From: Paracoccus sp. SMMA_5_TC
Lineage (GTDB): Bacteria > Pseudomonadota > Alphaproteobacteria > Rhodobacterales > Rhodobacteraceae
Length of the DNA stretch: 64,000 nucleotides
Assembly: GCF_009696685.2 (NCBI RefSeq)
Contig: NZ_CP102355.1
Coordinates: 1,207,001-1,271,000 of the forward strand
Direction: 5' to 3'
Position 1 is the first letter of the stretch. Each line of letters starts with the position of its first letter. Position numbers and translations under genes: made by a program. Below, piece after piece: positions 1 to 9,274 of this stretch. Under the pieces are notes generated by a model. It searched no databases and was not told the origin of the DNA. It saw only the letters and a list, made by a program, of their open reading frames with translations.

Positions 1-670
1 GGTTCCAGTCCTCGGACTGGGCGCCTTGCAGGATATCGGCGGCTTCGATTTCCTCGCCGGTGACGGCAGACTGGCTGCTGGCGGGCAGGGTTTGCAGCAT
101 GATGCCGCCCGCACGCCAATGCGGATCGTGCTGGCCCGGTGCCTGTGCGCGACCGACCGTCAGTTCGAAACGGGTCGGCAGCTGTTCCGAGCGGGCGAAA
201 TAGGTCTGCGCGCAGCTGGCCAGCGATCCGCCCGCAAGCGGCGTCATGCCCTGATAGGGGGTCGTGCCTTCGCCCTGGTCGATCAGCACCGCAAAATAGC
301 CCTGGCCCAGCTGGTCGAAGCCTGCGGCGCCCGGTTGCAGCCTTTCGGGATCGAAGCTAGCCCAGGCGCGCATCCGCGCCGGGCCGCCGTCGGTTTCGGG
401 CGCGTAGTAATCGGTGGCGATGGTGCGGATCGCGCCATTGCCGCGCACCTGCAAGGACAGCTTCCAGCGCAGCTTGATCGTCTGGCCGATCAGCGCCGTC
501 AGCAGCGCCAGTTCGGCCACCATGGCGCTGACCGCTACCGGATAATCGTGGCGCGACAGGATATGTTCCAGCAGCGGACCAAGCCTGGCGGCGCGGCCGC
601 GCATGCCCGATCGCTCTAGCTGAAAGGGCAATACGCTGTCGTCGCGGGAAAGCTCCATCGTCTCGGTCAT
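1..670 (-). CDS. hslO: Hsp33 redox-regulated chaperonin, C-terminus off the left edge
   Basis: The minus-strand frame is open from an ATG at 670 to the left edge, about 223 codons. It matches the N-terminal substrate-binding part of Hsp33, a cytoplasmic holdase activated by oxidation: it opens MTETMELSRDDSVLPFQLE and continues through a helix and beta sheet that include IKLRWKLSLQVRGNGAIR. The zinc-binding C-terminal cysteines that act as the redox switch would lie beyond base 1, so their presence cannot be checked. The gene is divergent from rpe. Family assignment is confident. The gene is incomplete only because the window ends. Confidence 0.9.
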   Translation of the reverse strand, partial: MTETMELSRDDSVLPFQLERSGMRGRAARLGPLLEHILSRHDYPVAVSAMVAELALLTALIGQTIKLRWKLSLQVRGNGAIRTIATDYYAPETDGGPARMRAWASFDPERLQPGAAGFDQLGQGYFAVLIDQGEGTTPYQGMTPLAGGSLASCAQTYFARSEQLPTRFELTVGRAQAPGQHDPHWRAGGIMLQTLPASSQSAVTGEEIEAADILQGAQSEDWN

Positions 671-728
671 GCTGTGTCCTTCGGAACAGGGATGCGCGGG
701 CGGCGAGGCGCCCGGGCCTTGGCAGCAA

Positions 729-756
729 TATATAGGGGTTGCGATGCAAAGCCCAA
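729..756 (-). promoter_or_regulatory. Candidate sigma-70 promoter for hslO
   Basis: Read on the minus strand there is TTGGGC (751-756), a 16-bp spacer and TATATA (729-734). This places a transcript start about 50 bases before the hslO ATG. The -10 is good and the -35 is weak. It is inferred from consensus only. Confidence 0.4.
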
Positions 757-805
757 GGGGGCGGCGGTGGCCTGCGCAGCCTGAACGATGGCGCAGTGGC
801 GGCGG

Positions 806-834
806 TTGACGCGCGGGCGGTTTCGCGGCTAACC
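806..834 (+). promoter_or_regulatory. Candidate promoter for rpe-kdtA operon
   Basis: TTGACG (806-811), a 17-bp spacer and CTAACC (829-834) lie 28 bases before the rpe ATG. The -35 matches five of six consensus bases. The -10 is poor, as is common in GC-rich alphaproteobacteria. Confidence 0.4.
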
Positions 835-862
835 CGATGCGACCGCCAAACGGAGCCCTGCC

Positions 863-1555
863 ATGACCTTCGACCGCCGCATCAAGATCGCGCCCTCGAT
901 CCTGTCCGCCGATTTCGCGAATTTCGGCCAGGAGTGCCGCGCCGTCGAGGAGCAGGGCGCCGACTGGGTTCATGTCGATGTGATGGACGGCCATTTCGTC
1001 CCCAACCTGACTTTCGGCCCGGCGATGTGCAAGGCGATCCGGCCGCATATTCGCGGGGTGATGGACGTGCATCTGATGATTGCACCCGTCGATCCCTATA
1101 TCCAGGCTTTTGCCGAGGCCGGCGCTGACATCATCACCGCCCATGCCGAGGCCGGCCCCCATATCCACCGCACCTTGCAGGCGATCCGCGCCAGCGGCGC
1201 CCGCGCGGGGCTGGCGCTCAATCCCGGCACCCCGGCCGAGGCGGCGGCCCCGGTTCTTGATGACATCGACCTGATTTGCGTGATGACGGTGAACCCCGGC
1301 TTTGGCGGGCAGAAGTTCATCCGCTCGATGATCGACAAGGTGCGGGTGCTGCGCGCCATGATCGGCGACCGTCCCATCCATATCGAGATCGACGGCGGCG
1401 TTGATGCGCAGACCGCGCCCTTGGTGGCGGCAGCGGGGGCAGATGTGCTGGTGGCGGGATCGGCGGTGTTCCGGGGCGGCTCGGTTGCCGATCCCGCGCC
1501 CTATGGCGCGAACATACGCGCCATCCGCGAGGCCGCCGAGGCCGCGCGGCGGTGA
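863..1555 (+). CDS. rpe: Ribulose-phosphate 3-epimerase
   Basis: A 230-residue TIM-barrel protein that interconverts ribulose 5-phosphate and xylulose 5-phosphate in the pentose phosphate and Calvin pathways. It starts MTFDRRIKIAPSILSADF and carries the metal/active-site signature HVDVMDGHFVPN at about residues 37-48, the NPGFGGQKF loop and the phosphate-binding EIDGGV segment. Its length is normal for the family. Its TGA overlaps the GTG start of kdtA by four bases, so the two are probably translationally coupled. No sign of a Calvin-cycle operon is seen here, so this is likely the housekeeping copy. Confidence 0.96.
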   Translation: MTFDRRIKIAPSILSADFANFGQECRAVEEQGADWVHVDVMDGHFVPNLTFGPAMCKAIRPHIRGVMDVHLMIAPVDPYIQAFAEAGADIITAHAEAGPHIHRTLQAIRASGARAGLALNPGTPAEAAAPVLDDIDLICVMTVNPGFGGQKFIRSMIDKVRVLRAMIGDRPIHIEIDGGVDAQTAPLVAAAGADVLVAGSAVFRGGSVADPAPYGANIRAIREAAEAARR

Positions 1556-2775
1556 TCTGGCGCGGCGCCACGGCGCTGGCGGGCGCGGCGCTGGACCTGA
1601 TCGCGCCCCTGGGCAGCCCCGATTGGCGCGAACGTCTGGCGCTGGAGGGGCCGGTCATCGCCCCCGGGGGCGTCTGGCTGCATGCCGCCAGCCTGGGCGA
1701 GCTGGCCTCGGTCCGGGTGCTGGCCAGCGATCTTGCCCGCGATCTGCCGCTGGTCGTCACCACCAACACCACCAGTGGCCGCGATCTGGCGCGGCGGATG
1801 GGCCATGCCTGTGCGCTGGCGCCGCTGGATCTGCCGCAGGCGTTGCGGCGGTTTCTGGATCGCACGCGGCCATCGGTCCTGGTGACGGTGGAAAACGAAC
1901 TCTGGCCCAACCGCTCGGCGATGACGGCGGCTCGGGGGGTGGCGCAGGTCGTCGTCGGCGCGCGCATCTCGGCGCGGTCGGCGGCACGCTGGCGGCGGCT
2001 GCCGGGTTTGATCGCGCCGATGCTGGGGCGTATCGACGCACTGTCGGCACAGGACGCGGACAGCGAGGCGCGGCTGCTGGAGCTGGGGTTGCCCCCGCAG
2101 GCGCTGACCCCGCGGCTGAACCTGAAGCTGCTGGCGCCGTCGCAGACCCGACCGGACCCCGAGGCCCCCGATCGCGCGCGGGTGATCCTGGCCGCCTCGA
2201 CCCATGACGGCGAGGACGCAGTTGTGCTTGATGCCTTTCTTGCAGCCCGGGCGCGGCAGGGGGATCTAAGGCTGATCCTGGCGCCGCGTCATCCGGCGCG
2301 CGGTGATGCGGTGGCCGCGCTGATCGCGGCGCGCGGACTGCCGCTGGCGCGGCGCAGCCAAGGGGCGGACGCGCAGGCGCCGGTTCTGCTGGCCGACACG
2401 CTGGGCGAGATGGAGCGCTGGTATCGTGCTGCCGGCATCTGCATCACCGGCGGTTCGCTGGTGGATCACGGCGGTCATACCCCCTGGGAGCCCGCCGCCT
2501 GGCGTTGTGCCATAGTGCACGGCCCCCATGTCGCCAATCACGCTGCCGATTATGCCGATCTGGATGCGGCCGGCGCGGCAAGCCCGGTTCGGCCGGCAGA
2601 GCTGGCGGATTTGTTGCCGCAGCTGGCCGGGGATGTGGCCTGTCAGCGCCGCATGGGGGCCGCTGCGCGCGCGATTCTGGTGGCAAGGGCTGGCGATCCT
2701 GCCACGTTGCTGGCGCAGATTCGGCACCTGGCGCGGGGCGATCTTGTATCCGGCGCGGCGCGGACAGATATCTGA
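1552..2775 (+). CDS. kdtA: 3-deoxy-D-manno-octulosonic acid (Kdo) transferase
   Basis: A 407-residue GT-B glycosyltransferase, also called WaaA, that attaches Kdo to lipid A precursor at the inner face of the cytoplasmic membrane. The start is GTG at 1552 and overlaps the rpe stop. A hydrophobic N-terminal anchor is followed by WLHAASLGE, whose Glu is the expected catalytic base, then VENELWPN and a C-terminal nucleotide-sugar domain with SLVDHGGHTPWEPA. The family is usually about 420 residues, so this is near full length. DUF1178 follows after 23 bases in the same direction. Mono- versus bifunctionality cannot be decided from sequence. Confidence 0.93.
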   Translation: MIWRGATALAGAALDLIAPLGSPDWRERLALEGPVIAPGGVWLHAASLGELASVRVLASDLARDLPLVVTTNTTSGRDLARRMGHACALAPLDLPQALRRFLDRTRPSVLVTVENELWPNRSAMTAARGVAQVVVGARISARSAARWRRLPGLIAPMLGRIDALSAQDADSEARLLELGLPPQALTPRLNLKLLAPSQTRPDPEAPDRARVILAASTHDGEDAVVLDAFLAARARQGDLRLILAPRHPARGDAVAALIAARGLPLARRSQGADAQAPVLLADTLGEMERWYRAAGICITGGSLVDHGGHTPWEPAAWRCAIVHGPHVANHAADYADLDAAGAASPVRPAELADLLPQLAGDVACQRRMGAAARAILVARAGDPATLLAQIRHLARGDLVSGAARTDI

Positions 2776-2798
2776 CAGGGAAAGGAGTCGCTGTCGAC

Positions 2799-3218
2799 AT
2801 GATCCGTTATGCCCTGCGTTGTGACCATGGCCATGACTTCGATGGCTGGTTCAGATCCTCGGAGGCCTTCGATTCCCTGCGTTCTGCGGGGCAGGTGACC
2901 TGCGCGCATTGCGGCAGCCCGCATGTCGACAAGGCGCTGATGGCGCCGCTGGTCGCGCATGGCTCTGGCGACGACGCGCCCTTGCGCAGCCCGCGCGATC
3001 CGCATGAAGAGGCGCTGGAACGCCTGCGTCGTCATGTCGAGGAAACGTCGGATTACGTCGGCATGTCCTTTGCCGCCGAAGCGCGCGCCATGCATGAAGG
3101 CCGCGCGCCCGAGCGGCCCATCCATGGGGAAGCGCGTCTGGACGAGGCGCGTCGCCTGCTCGAGGATGGTATTCCGGTCGCGCCCCTGCCTTTCCGCGCC
3201 CGCCAGCGCGTCAACTGA
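2799..3218 (+). CDS. DUF1178 family protein
   Basis: A 139-residue protein of unknown function. It starts MIRYALRCDHGHDFDGWFRS, typical of DUF1178, and has a CAHC pair (TCAHCGSPHVDKALM) that with the early Cys-His could bind zinc. The ATG at 2799 is chosen because AAAGGAG lies just upstream and the conserved domain starts at once; the frame is open further upstream but that part is antisense-like within kdtA. It is the last gene of the rpe operon. It converges on the minus-strand gene below with only 16 bases between stops. Confidence 0.85.
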   Translation: MIRYALRCDHGHDFDGWFRSSEAFDSLRSAGQVTCAHCGSPHVDKALMAPLVAHGSGDDAPLRSPRDPHEEALERLRRHVEETSDYVGMSFAAEARAMHEGRAPERPIHGEARLDEARRLLEDGIPVAPLPFRARQRVN

Positions 3219-3234
3219 ACCCTGCCCAGACAGT

Positions 3235-5637
3235 TCACGCCTGCTGCCCGGGCGTCGGTGCGGCGGTTTCGGCCAGGCGGCGTCCCAGTTCGGATGCGAT
3301 CAGCAACACCCCGTCCGGATGCAGGAAGTCTTGATGCGCCAGCGGAACCGGGACCGCCTCGATCGCTTCGGCATAGGGCGCCCAGCTGTCGGGGGGCGGC
3401 ACCTGGCTGGCATCCTGCGGCAGGCCCTGGAAATGGATCAGCTTGCCTTGATACCGGCGGTGGTGATGGGCGCGAATCTGCTCGGTCAGGGCGCGGGCAC
3501 TGTCCAGCGCCCGCTCGAGCATGGGCGACGCCAGGGTGCTGGCGTCGCGCTCATCCGTCATCTCGCCTGACGAGGGCAGGAACCCCGCCTGTATCAGCAG
3601 TTCCGAGGCCGAAGTCGGTGCCGCTGCCCGGTCGCGCCAGAGCTCGGCCGGATAGCTGTCAAGCAGCGCCACCATGCCGGGCCTGCGGCCCTGCGCCATC
3701 AGGATCACTGCCACCTCTTGCGCCAGGATGCCGCCTGCTGCCCAACCTGCCAGGTGCAGTGGACCGTCCGGCGCCAGTTCGCAGATCTGTGCCGCGTAAT
3801 GGCGCGCAAGCGCCGGCAGACTGGCAGGCAGGGTATCGTCCTGCATCAGCATGGGGTGTTGCAAGCCATAGACGCGCCGGGGCGGATGCAGACCTTGCGC
3901 CAGCGCGCGATAGGCCCAGCTCAGCCCTGCTGCCGGGGGCAGCAGAAACAGCGGTGCCATCTGCGCGGGTCCGGGGGCCAGAAGCAAGGCGGGTCCGAAA
4001 CCCGCGCTTTGCGGCGACGCGGTGTCCAGCTCGGCTGCCAGCCGTCCCAGCATCGGGTAGGCGAAAATGGTTCCCAGTCCCGGTGTCCGACCCATCGCCA
4101 CGCCGATTTCGCGCGCAAGGCGCACCGCGGCCAGTGAATCGCCGCCCAGGGCAAAGAAATCGTCCTGTGGTCCGGGTGGAGCCGGCAGGCCCAGGATCCG
4201 GGCCACAAGCTGGCCAAGAAGAGTCTCGGTTGCGCCATGAGCCCGCGGCGGCGGCGCAAGCGTCGCCGGGGGTGCCGGGCCGACGACACGCTGCGGGGGT
4301 CGGGGCAGCGGCAGATCCTTCAGCCGGCGCGCGCTGGGCAATGCCTCGATCACCGCCTCGATCCCGTCGGCCAGACCTGTCAGGGCCGCGATATCGTGAA
4401 CGCCATTCTCGCCGGTCAGGGACAGCGACAGGCCCGTGTCGGGCCGGCCGTGAAAGCCGACCAGCAGCGGTGCGGGCACCCACCCGCCCATCGGCTGCAA
4501 CCGAAGGGACATCTGGGGCAGGTTAGGCGGAACATTCTGCGGTTGCAGGTCGATCACGGCACCAAACAGCCGCCGACCGCTGCCCACCATTCCCAGATCA
4601 CGGCGCAGATGTTCGCTGCGATAGCGACCATGGGCCCGAGCCTCTGCCAGTTGCCGGGATTGTTCGGTCAGCCAGGATTGCACGGATGTTTCGGGCGAGG
4701 AACTGTCCGGCGCATGGGGCAGGATGTTCGCGGACATGCAGGGCAGGCTGGCGCGGTCCTTGTCTGCAAGGGCCGAATGGCCGATGCCCAGCAACGCGCA
4801 GTCCATCCAATGGCTCAGATACCGCGTGGCGATCGCGGCAAGCAGATCTGGCCAGGCGAGGGCGTTGCTGGCCGCCTGATCGGCCACGATGGCGGAAATC
4901 CGCGCGGGCAGGGGCCGGTGCAGCACCTCGAACCGCCCGATGCCCGAGACAGGACGGGCGGGCGCGCCCGTCCCGGATCGCTGATCGCCATGCTCTGCCG
5001 GGATCGCCGGCGATCCGGTCAGACGCTGCAGCCAGAAGGCGCGCTCGACCTGGCGTCGGGGTGAGTGGCGCCAGAAGCGGTCCTGGTCGATGGCATGGGC
5101 CCAGGCGCGAAACGGGCGCGGTGCCCGCCCAAGGCCCAGCATGGCCAGGTAATGTCCGGCCATCTGATGCAGGATGGCCATGATGCCGGCGTCGTCGCAG
5201 GCCAACTGATGCAGACGCAGATACATCAGGTGATGATCGGGGCCCAGGACGAACAGCGTCACCGCCCCGGCCGGATCCTGCGCCAGATCCAGCGGCCGGT
5301 TCAGATCGGCCTGCATTTGCGCATGAGCCTGCTGAAGCGGCTGCGACCGCGCCGAGACATCGACATATCCCAGCATCGGCGGCCGGCCGGGCCATTGCCG
5401 TGGCCCCGCCGCGCAGCTGCGAAAGCGCAACGCCAAGGCCGGGGTTTCGGCAATGGTGCGGGCGACAGCCTGGGCCCAGACATCTCGGTTCAGCGGCCCG
5501 CGCAGATCCAGAACATGCGCCCTGTTCATGGCCGGATTCGCCGGCTCCAGCGCCTGCGCATACCACAGCCCCTCTTGCGCTTCGGTAAGCGCCAGCCCCC
5601 ATGCAGGGCCGTCCTGTGCTGCGTCCGCCGCGAACAT
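3235..5637 (-). CDS. EntF-like NRPS fragment: condensation-carrier-thioesterase, no adenylation domain
   Basis: An 800-residue protein from the ATG at 5637. Residues about 15-440 are a condensation domain (LTEAQEGLWYAQ opening; RRDLG and LFGAVIDL late motifs). Residues about 470-540 are a peptidyl-carrier domain with LGGDSL, phosphopantetheine Ser501 intact. Residues about 560-790 are a type I thioesterase. The adenylation domain that normally sits between condensation and carrier in EntF is absent. The HHxxxDG catalytic motif reads HQLACDD (143-149), so the second His is Gln. The thioesterase GxSxG reads GWAAG (631-635), so the Ser is Ala633; Asp660 and His768 remain. The frame continues 70 codons upstream to an ATG at 5847, but that stretch is Arg-rich and unlike the family. 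It may be a carrier/scaffold protein or a decayed siderophore synthetase. No other siderophore gene is visible nearby. Confidence 0.82.
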   Translation of the reverse strand: MFAADAAQDGPAWGLALTEAQEGLWYAQALEPANPAMNRAHVLDLRGPLNRDVWAQAVARTIAETPALALRFRSCAAGPRQWPGRPPMLGYVDVSARSQPLQQAHAQMQADLNRPLDLAQDPAGAVTLFVLGPDHHLMYLRLHQLACDDAGIMAILHQMAGHYLAMLGLGRAPRPFRAWAHAIDQDRFWRHSPRRQVERAFWLQRLTGSPAIPAEHGDQRSGTGAPARPVSGIGRFEVLHRPLPARISAIVADQAASNALAWPDLLAAIATRYLSHWMDCALLGIGHSALADKDRASLPCMSANILPHAPDSSSPETSVQSWLTEQSRQLAEARAHGRYRSEHLRRDLGMVGSGRRLFGAVIDLQPQNVPPNLPQMSLRLQPMGGWVPAPLLVGFHGRPDTGLSLSLTGENGVHDIAALTGLADGIEAVIEALPSARRLKDLPLPRPPQRVVGPAPPATLAPPPRAHGATETLLGQLVARILGLPAPPGPQDDFFALGGDSLAAVRLAREIGVAMGRTPGLGTIFAYPMLGRLAAELDTASPQSAGFGPALLLAPGPAQMAPLFLLPPAAGLSWAYRALAQGLHPPRRVYGLQHPMLMQDDTLPASLPALARHYAAQICELAPDGPLHLAGWAAGGILAQEVAVILMAQGRRPGMVALLDSYPAELWRDRAAAPTSASELLIQAGFLPSSGEMTDERDASTLASPMLERALDSARALTEQIRAHHHRRYQGKLIHFQGLPQDASQVPPPDSWAPYAEAIEAVPVPLAHQDFLHPDGVLLIASELGRRLAETAAPTPGQQA

Positions 5638-5881
5638 GGCGGGCCGCCTGCGCGAATCCGGCTGTGTCAACGGTCCTCTACCCTTGTGCCGCCGCAATGC
5701 GGCAGGTCTGACAACACAAACCCTGGCGCGCCGATTGGCGACGAGCCCGGATGTCCCCCTCTGTCTGTCGCAGACATTCTGCCACAGAGGCCGGGCGGAT
5801 GCCAGCAGCAGCCGTCGCGGCAATCCGGTGCCTGGCGTGTTTTCCATTGATCGCCTGTGCCGGCGGTGTCACCATCGGCTC

Positions 5882-6217
5882 ATGATGAACGCGCCGACCG
5901 GGTTTTCTGCCGACCATGACCGCGTGGCCTTTGACCGGGCCGAGCTGGGGGCGATCCTGTCGGTCTATGGCCGCATGGTGGCGGCCGGGGAATGGCGCGA
6001 TTATGGCATGTCGTTCCTGCGCGACATGGCAGTGTTTTCGATCTTTCGCCGCGCGGCCGAGCACCCGCTGTATCGGATCGAAAAGCGCCCGCGGCTGCGC
6101 CATGCCCAGGGCCAGTATGCGGTGATTGCCATGGACGGTCGCATCCTGAAACGCGGCCACGACCTGCCCACCGTGCTGCGGGTTCTGGAAAAAAAGCTGA
6201 TCCGCCCGGTCGATTAA
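5882..6217 (+). CDS. DUF2794 family protein
   Basis: A 111-residue cytoplasmic protein of unknown function, recognised as the alphaproteobacterial DUF2794 family by its core (VYGRMVAAGEWRDYGMSF, then YRIEKRPRL and a C-terminal VLRVLEKKL). Two in-frame ATGs are adjacent (5882 and 5885) and either may be used. It diverges from the EntF-like gene. Its TAA overlaps the last bases of the minus-strand aminotransferase gene, so the two converge without space for a terminator. Confidence 0.8.
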   Translation: MMNAPTGFSADHDRVAFDRAELGAILSVYGRMVAAGEWRDYGMSFLRDMAVFSIFRRAAEHPLYRIEKRPRLRHAQGQYAVIAMDGRILKRGHDLPTVLRVLEKKLIRPVD

Positions 6218-7404
6218 TCCGCCGCGCTGCCCGCCAGCCGCGCCAGAACGGCGGCGGCGGCGGTGGTGCCGCCGGGCTGGTGCGGGATGTCCAGCGCCAG
6301 CATCGCGGCTTCGATCCCGGCCAGTGCGCCCAGGATCTGCTGCCCGCTGGCATGGCCCATATGGGCGATGCGCAGCGCATGCTCGGGCTGGGCCGCGCCC
6401 AGGCCCACCCCCAGCGTCAGACCCAGGTGATTTTCGGTGAACTGGCGCAGGGCGCTGGCCTGCGGCAAGGTCACCGCCGTCACCGACCGCGCGCGCGCCG
6501 CCGGATCGGCGACCACCGCGGCAATGCCGTGACGTCCTTCCGCGTCCTAGGTCGCCAGTGCGGCCCAGACCGCCTGTGCCAGCCCGTGGTGGCGGGCCCA
6601 GGCCGCGGGCAGGGTTTCTTCCTCCAGCAGCATGGTCAGCGCCTCGTTCATGCCGAATATGTGCTGCACCGGCGGCGTGCCGCCCCAGAACTGCCACAGT
6701 TCGACCGCGTCCGCCCGCGGCGCCCAGTCCCAATAGGGCGTGGCCAGCCCCGCCCGCCCGCGCGCCCGCGCCCGGTCGGAAAACCACACCAGCCCCAGCC
6801 CCGGCGGCACCATCAACCCCTTCTGGCTGGCCGAGATCAGCACATCGATGCCCCAATCGTCCATCAGCAGCGGCTCGCAACCCAGCGAGGCGATGGCATC
6901 CACCGCCAGCAGGGCCGGATGGCCCGCCATGGCCGCCCGCAGCGCCGGCAGGTCGGCGCGCACCGAACTGGCGGTATCGACATGGCAGACCATGACGGCG
7001 CGGATGCGTTGCTGCCGGTCCCGGGCCAGGTGCTGGGCGAGCCGGTCGGGTTCGGGGGCCGCGGGCCCGAAATCGATTTCCTCGACCTCGACCCCCAGCC
7101 GGCGCGCGTGGGCGGCCCAGCTGCGGCCGAAATGCCCCGATACCAGCGCCAGGGCGCGATCGCCCGGGTCGAAGATATTGGTGATCGCCGCCTCCCATCC
7201 GGCGTGGCCGTTGCCGATATAGGGGGCCAGATGCGCCCGCGTTCCCGCAAGCTGCTTCAGACGGGCGATCATGCGCCGGTTTTCCTGCGCCAGGGCGGCG
7301 CCATAGATGTCGGGCGCGGCGCGGTGCATGGCGCGCAACACCCGGTCGGGAACCGCGGACGGACCTGGTATGGCAAGGACGGGATGGCCCTGGGCAAAGT
7401 TCAT
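6214..7404 (-). pseudogene. Class V PLP aminotransferase (serine/alanine-glyoxylate type), interrupted by in-frame TAG
   Basis: From the ATG at 7404 the frame encodes a fold-type I aminotransferase: AIPGPSAVPD at the N-terminus, GNGHAGWEAA phosphate-binding region, and the PLP lysine in SASQKGLMVPP (Lys195). After 285 codons it meets TAG at 6547-6549. The same frame then continues without interruption for 110 more codons (DAEGRHGIAAVVADP onwards, including a family-typical C-terminal domain ending at TAA 6214). The whole unit would be about 396 residues, normal for the family. No shift is needed, so this is a single nonsense change or a base-call error. The truncated product keeps the lysine but loses most of the C-terminal domain. 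The substrate cannot be assigned. Confidence 0.82.
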
Positions 7405-7534
7405 GCGCTTGTCTTTCCGTTTGCGCCCATCGGTATGCCGGCGTCAAGGCGCGGTCAACGGCCTCGATCTGCGGCCGCTTGCCCTGACCTTGCGGGCACC
7501 GTATCCCTTGGCCAACGCGACACCCGGAGTCCCG

Positions 7535-9274
7535 ATGGCGGAAAACCTGCAACGCACGGCCAACCTGTTTGCGCGGATGTGGCGCGACTATCTGCATCCC
7601 TACTGGGGCCGCATCCTGCTGGCGATGCTGTTCCTGATTGTCGAGGGCTCGACGCTGGGCCTGCTCAGCTGGATGCTGAAGCCCCTGTTCGACCGCGTCT
7701 TTGTCGGCGGCGACACCGGCGCCATGTGGTGGGTGGGCGGCATCATCTTTGGTCTGTTCCTGCTGCGCGCGACCACATTCGTGATAAACCGCAGCCTGAT
7801 GACCTCGGTCTCGCTGGCGGTGTCGACGACGATGCAGACCGACCTGTTGCGCCACATCATGCGGCTGGACAACGACTTCTTCCAGAAGAACCCGCCCGGC
7901 GCGCTGATCGAGCGGGTGCAGGGCGATTCCATCGCCGTGCAGGGGGTCTGGTCCACCTTCATTTCCGGCATGGGGCGCGACATCGTTTCGCTGGTGTCGC
8001 TGTTTGCGGTGGCGATTGCCGTCGATCCGGAATGGACGCTGGCGGCGCTGATCGGTGCGCCCATCCTGATCCTGCCAACCTTGATGGTGCAGCGCTACAT
8101 GCGCCGCAAGATGCGCCAGAACCGGGTGAACGCCAGCGACCGCGCCACACGCCTCGACGAGGTTCTGCACGGCATCAACGCCGTCAAGCTGAACCGGATG
8201 GAGAACTATCAGGCGCATCGCTTTGCCGAGATCGTCGATCGCATCCGGCTTGCCGAAATCAAGATGTCGGGCATCGGCGCCACGGTGCCTGCCTTGATCG
8301 ACGTGGTCACGGGGCTTGGCTTTGTCGGGGTGCTGTGGCTGGGCGGGGCCGAGGTTACCGCCGGCCAGCGCACCGTGGGCGATTTCATGTCGTTCTTTTC
8401 GGCCATGGCGCTGGCCTTTCAGCCGCTGCGGCGGCTGGGGGGGGTGGTCGGCACCTGGCAGACCGCCGCCGCCAGCCTCGAGCGCATCTATGCGGTTCTG
8501 GACCAGCGCCCCAGCATCATTTCGGGCCCGCGCGAGCAGCCGCCGCCCGACACCACCATCACCTTTCAGGACGTGTATCTGGACTATGACGGCCATCCGG
8601 TGCTGAACGGGCTCAGCTTTACCGCCGAGGCCGGACAGACCACCGCGCTGGTCGGGCCTTCGGGCGCGGGCAAGTCCACGGTGTTCAACGTGCTGACCCG
8701 GCTTGTCGATCCGCGCGCCGGGCAGGTCACGCTGGGGGGCGTGCCGCTGGCAGAATTCGACCTGGCGGTGCTGCGCGACCAGTTTTCGGTCGTCAGCCAG
8801 GACGCGGCGCTGTTCGACGAGACGCTGCGCGAGAACATCCTGCTGGGCCGCCCCGAGGACGACCAGGCCCTGCGCCGCGCCATCGTCGCCGCCCATGTCG
8901 CCGATTTCACCGATGCCCTGCCTGCGGGGCTTGATACGGCGGCGGGGCCGCGCGGCTCGGCCCTGTCGGGGGGGCAACGTCAGCGGGTGGCGATCGCGCG
9001 CGCGGTGCTGCGCGATGCGCCGGTGCTGCTGCTGGACGAGGCAACCAGCGCGCTGGACGCGCAAAGCGAACGGCTGGTCCAGCAGGCGCTGGACGATCTG
9101 TCGGCCGGGCGCACGACCCTGGTCATCGCCCATCGCCTGGCCACCGTGCGCCAGGCCGACAAGATCGTGGTGATCGAGGCGGGCCGGGTTGTCGAACAGG
9201 GCAGCCATGACCAGTTGATTGCCCGGGACGGTGCCTATGCCGCCCTGGTCAAACTGCAATTCGGAGACAGGTGA
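7535..9274 (+). CDS. ABC exporter, fused permease and ATPase (MsbA-like)
   Basis: A 579-residue half-transporter of the inner membrane. Residues about 20-310 form a six-helix type I exporter domain. The C-terminal ATPase has Walker A GPSGAGKST near residue 373, signature LSGGQRQRVA near 477 and Walker B VLLLDEATSALD near 497, then the switch His in IAHRLAT. Start at 7535 is supported by GGAG nine bases upstream and by the hydrophobic N-terminus. It probably exports a lipid or hydrophobic compound as a homodimer. Its TGA overlaps the ATG of the ygfZ-like gene by one base. Confidence 0.88.
   Translation: MAENLQRTANLFARMWRDYLHPYWGRILLAMLFLIVEGSTLGLLSWMLKPLFDRVFVGGDTGAMWWVGGIIFGLFLLRATTFVINRSLMTSVSLAVSTTMQTDLLRHIMRLDNDFFQKNPPGALIERVQGDSIAVQGVWSTFISGMGRDIVSLVSLFAVAIAVDPEWTLAALIGAPILILPTLMVQRYMRRKMRQNRVNASDRATRLDEVLHGINAVKLNRMENYQAHRFAEIVDRIRLAEIKMSGIGATVPALIDVVTGLGFVGVLWLGGAEVTAGQRTVGDFMSFFSAMALAFQPLRRLGGVVGTWQTAAASLERIYAVLDQRPSIISGPREQPPPDTTITFQDVYLDYDGHPVLNGLSFTAEAGQTTALVGPSGAGKSTVFNVLTRLVDPRAGQVTLGGVPLAEFDLAVLRDQFSVVSQDAALFDETLRENILLGRPEDDQALRRAIVAAHVADFTDALPAGLDTAAGPRGSALSGGQRQRVAIARAVLRDAPVLLLDEATSALDAQSERLVQQALDDLSAGRTTLVIAHRLATVRQADKIVVIEAGRVVEQGSHDQLIARDGAYAALVKLQFGDR

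Noticed and set aside
5638..5847. A 70-codon N-terminal extension of the EntF-like protein
   Set aside because: The stretch is Arg-rich with no condensation-domain similarity; the domain begins right after the ATG at 5637.
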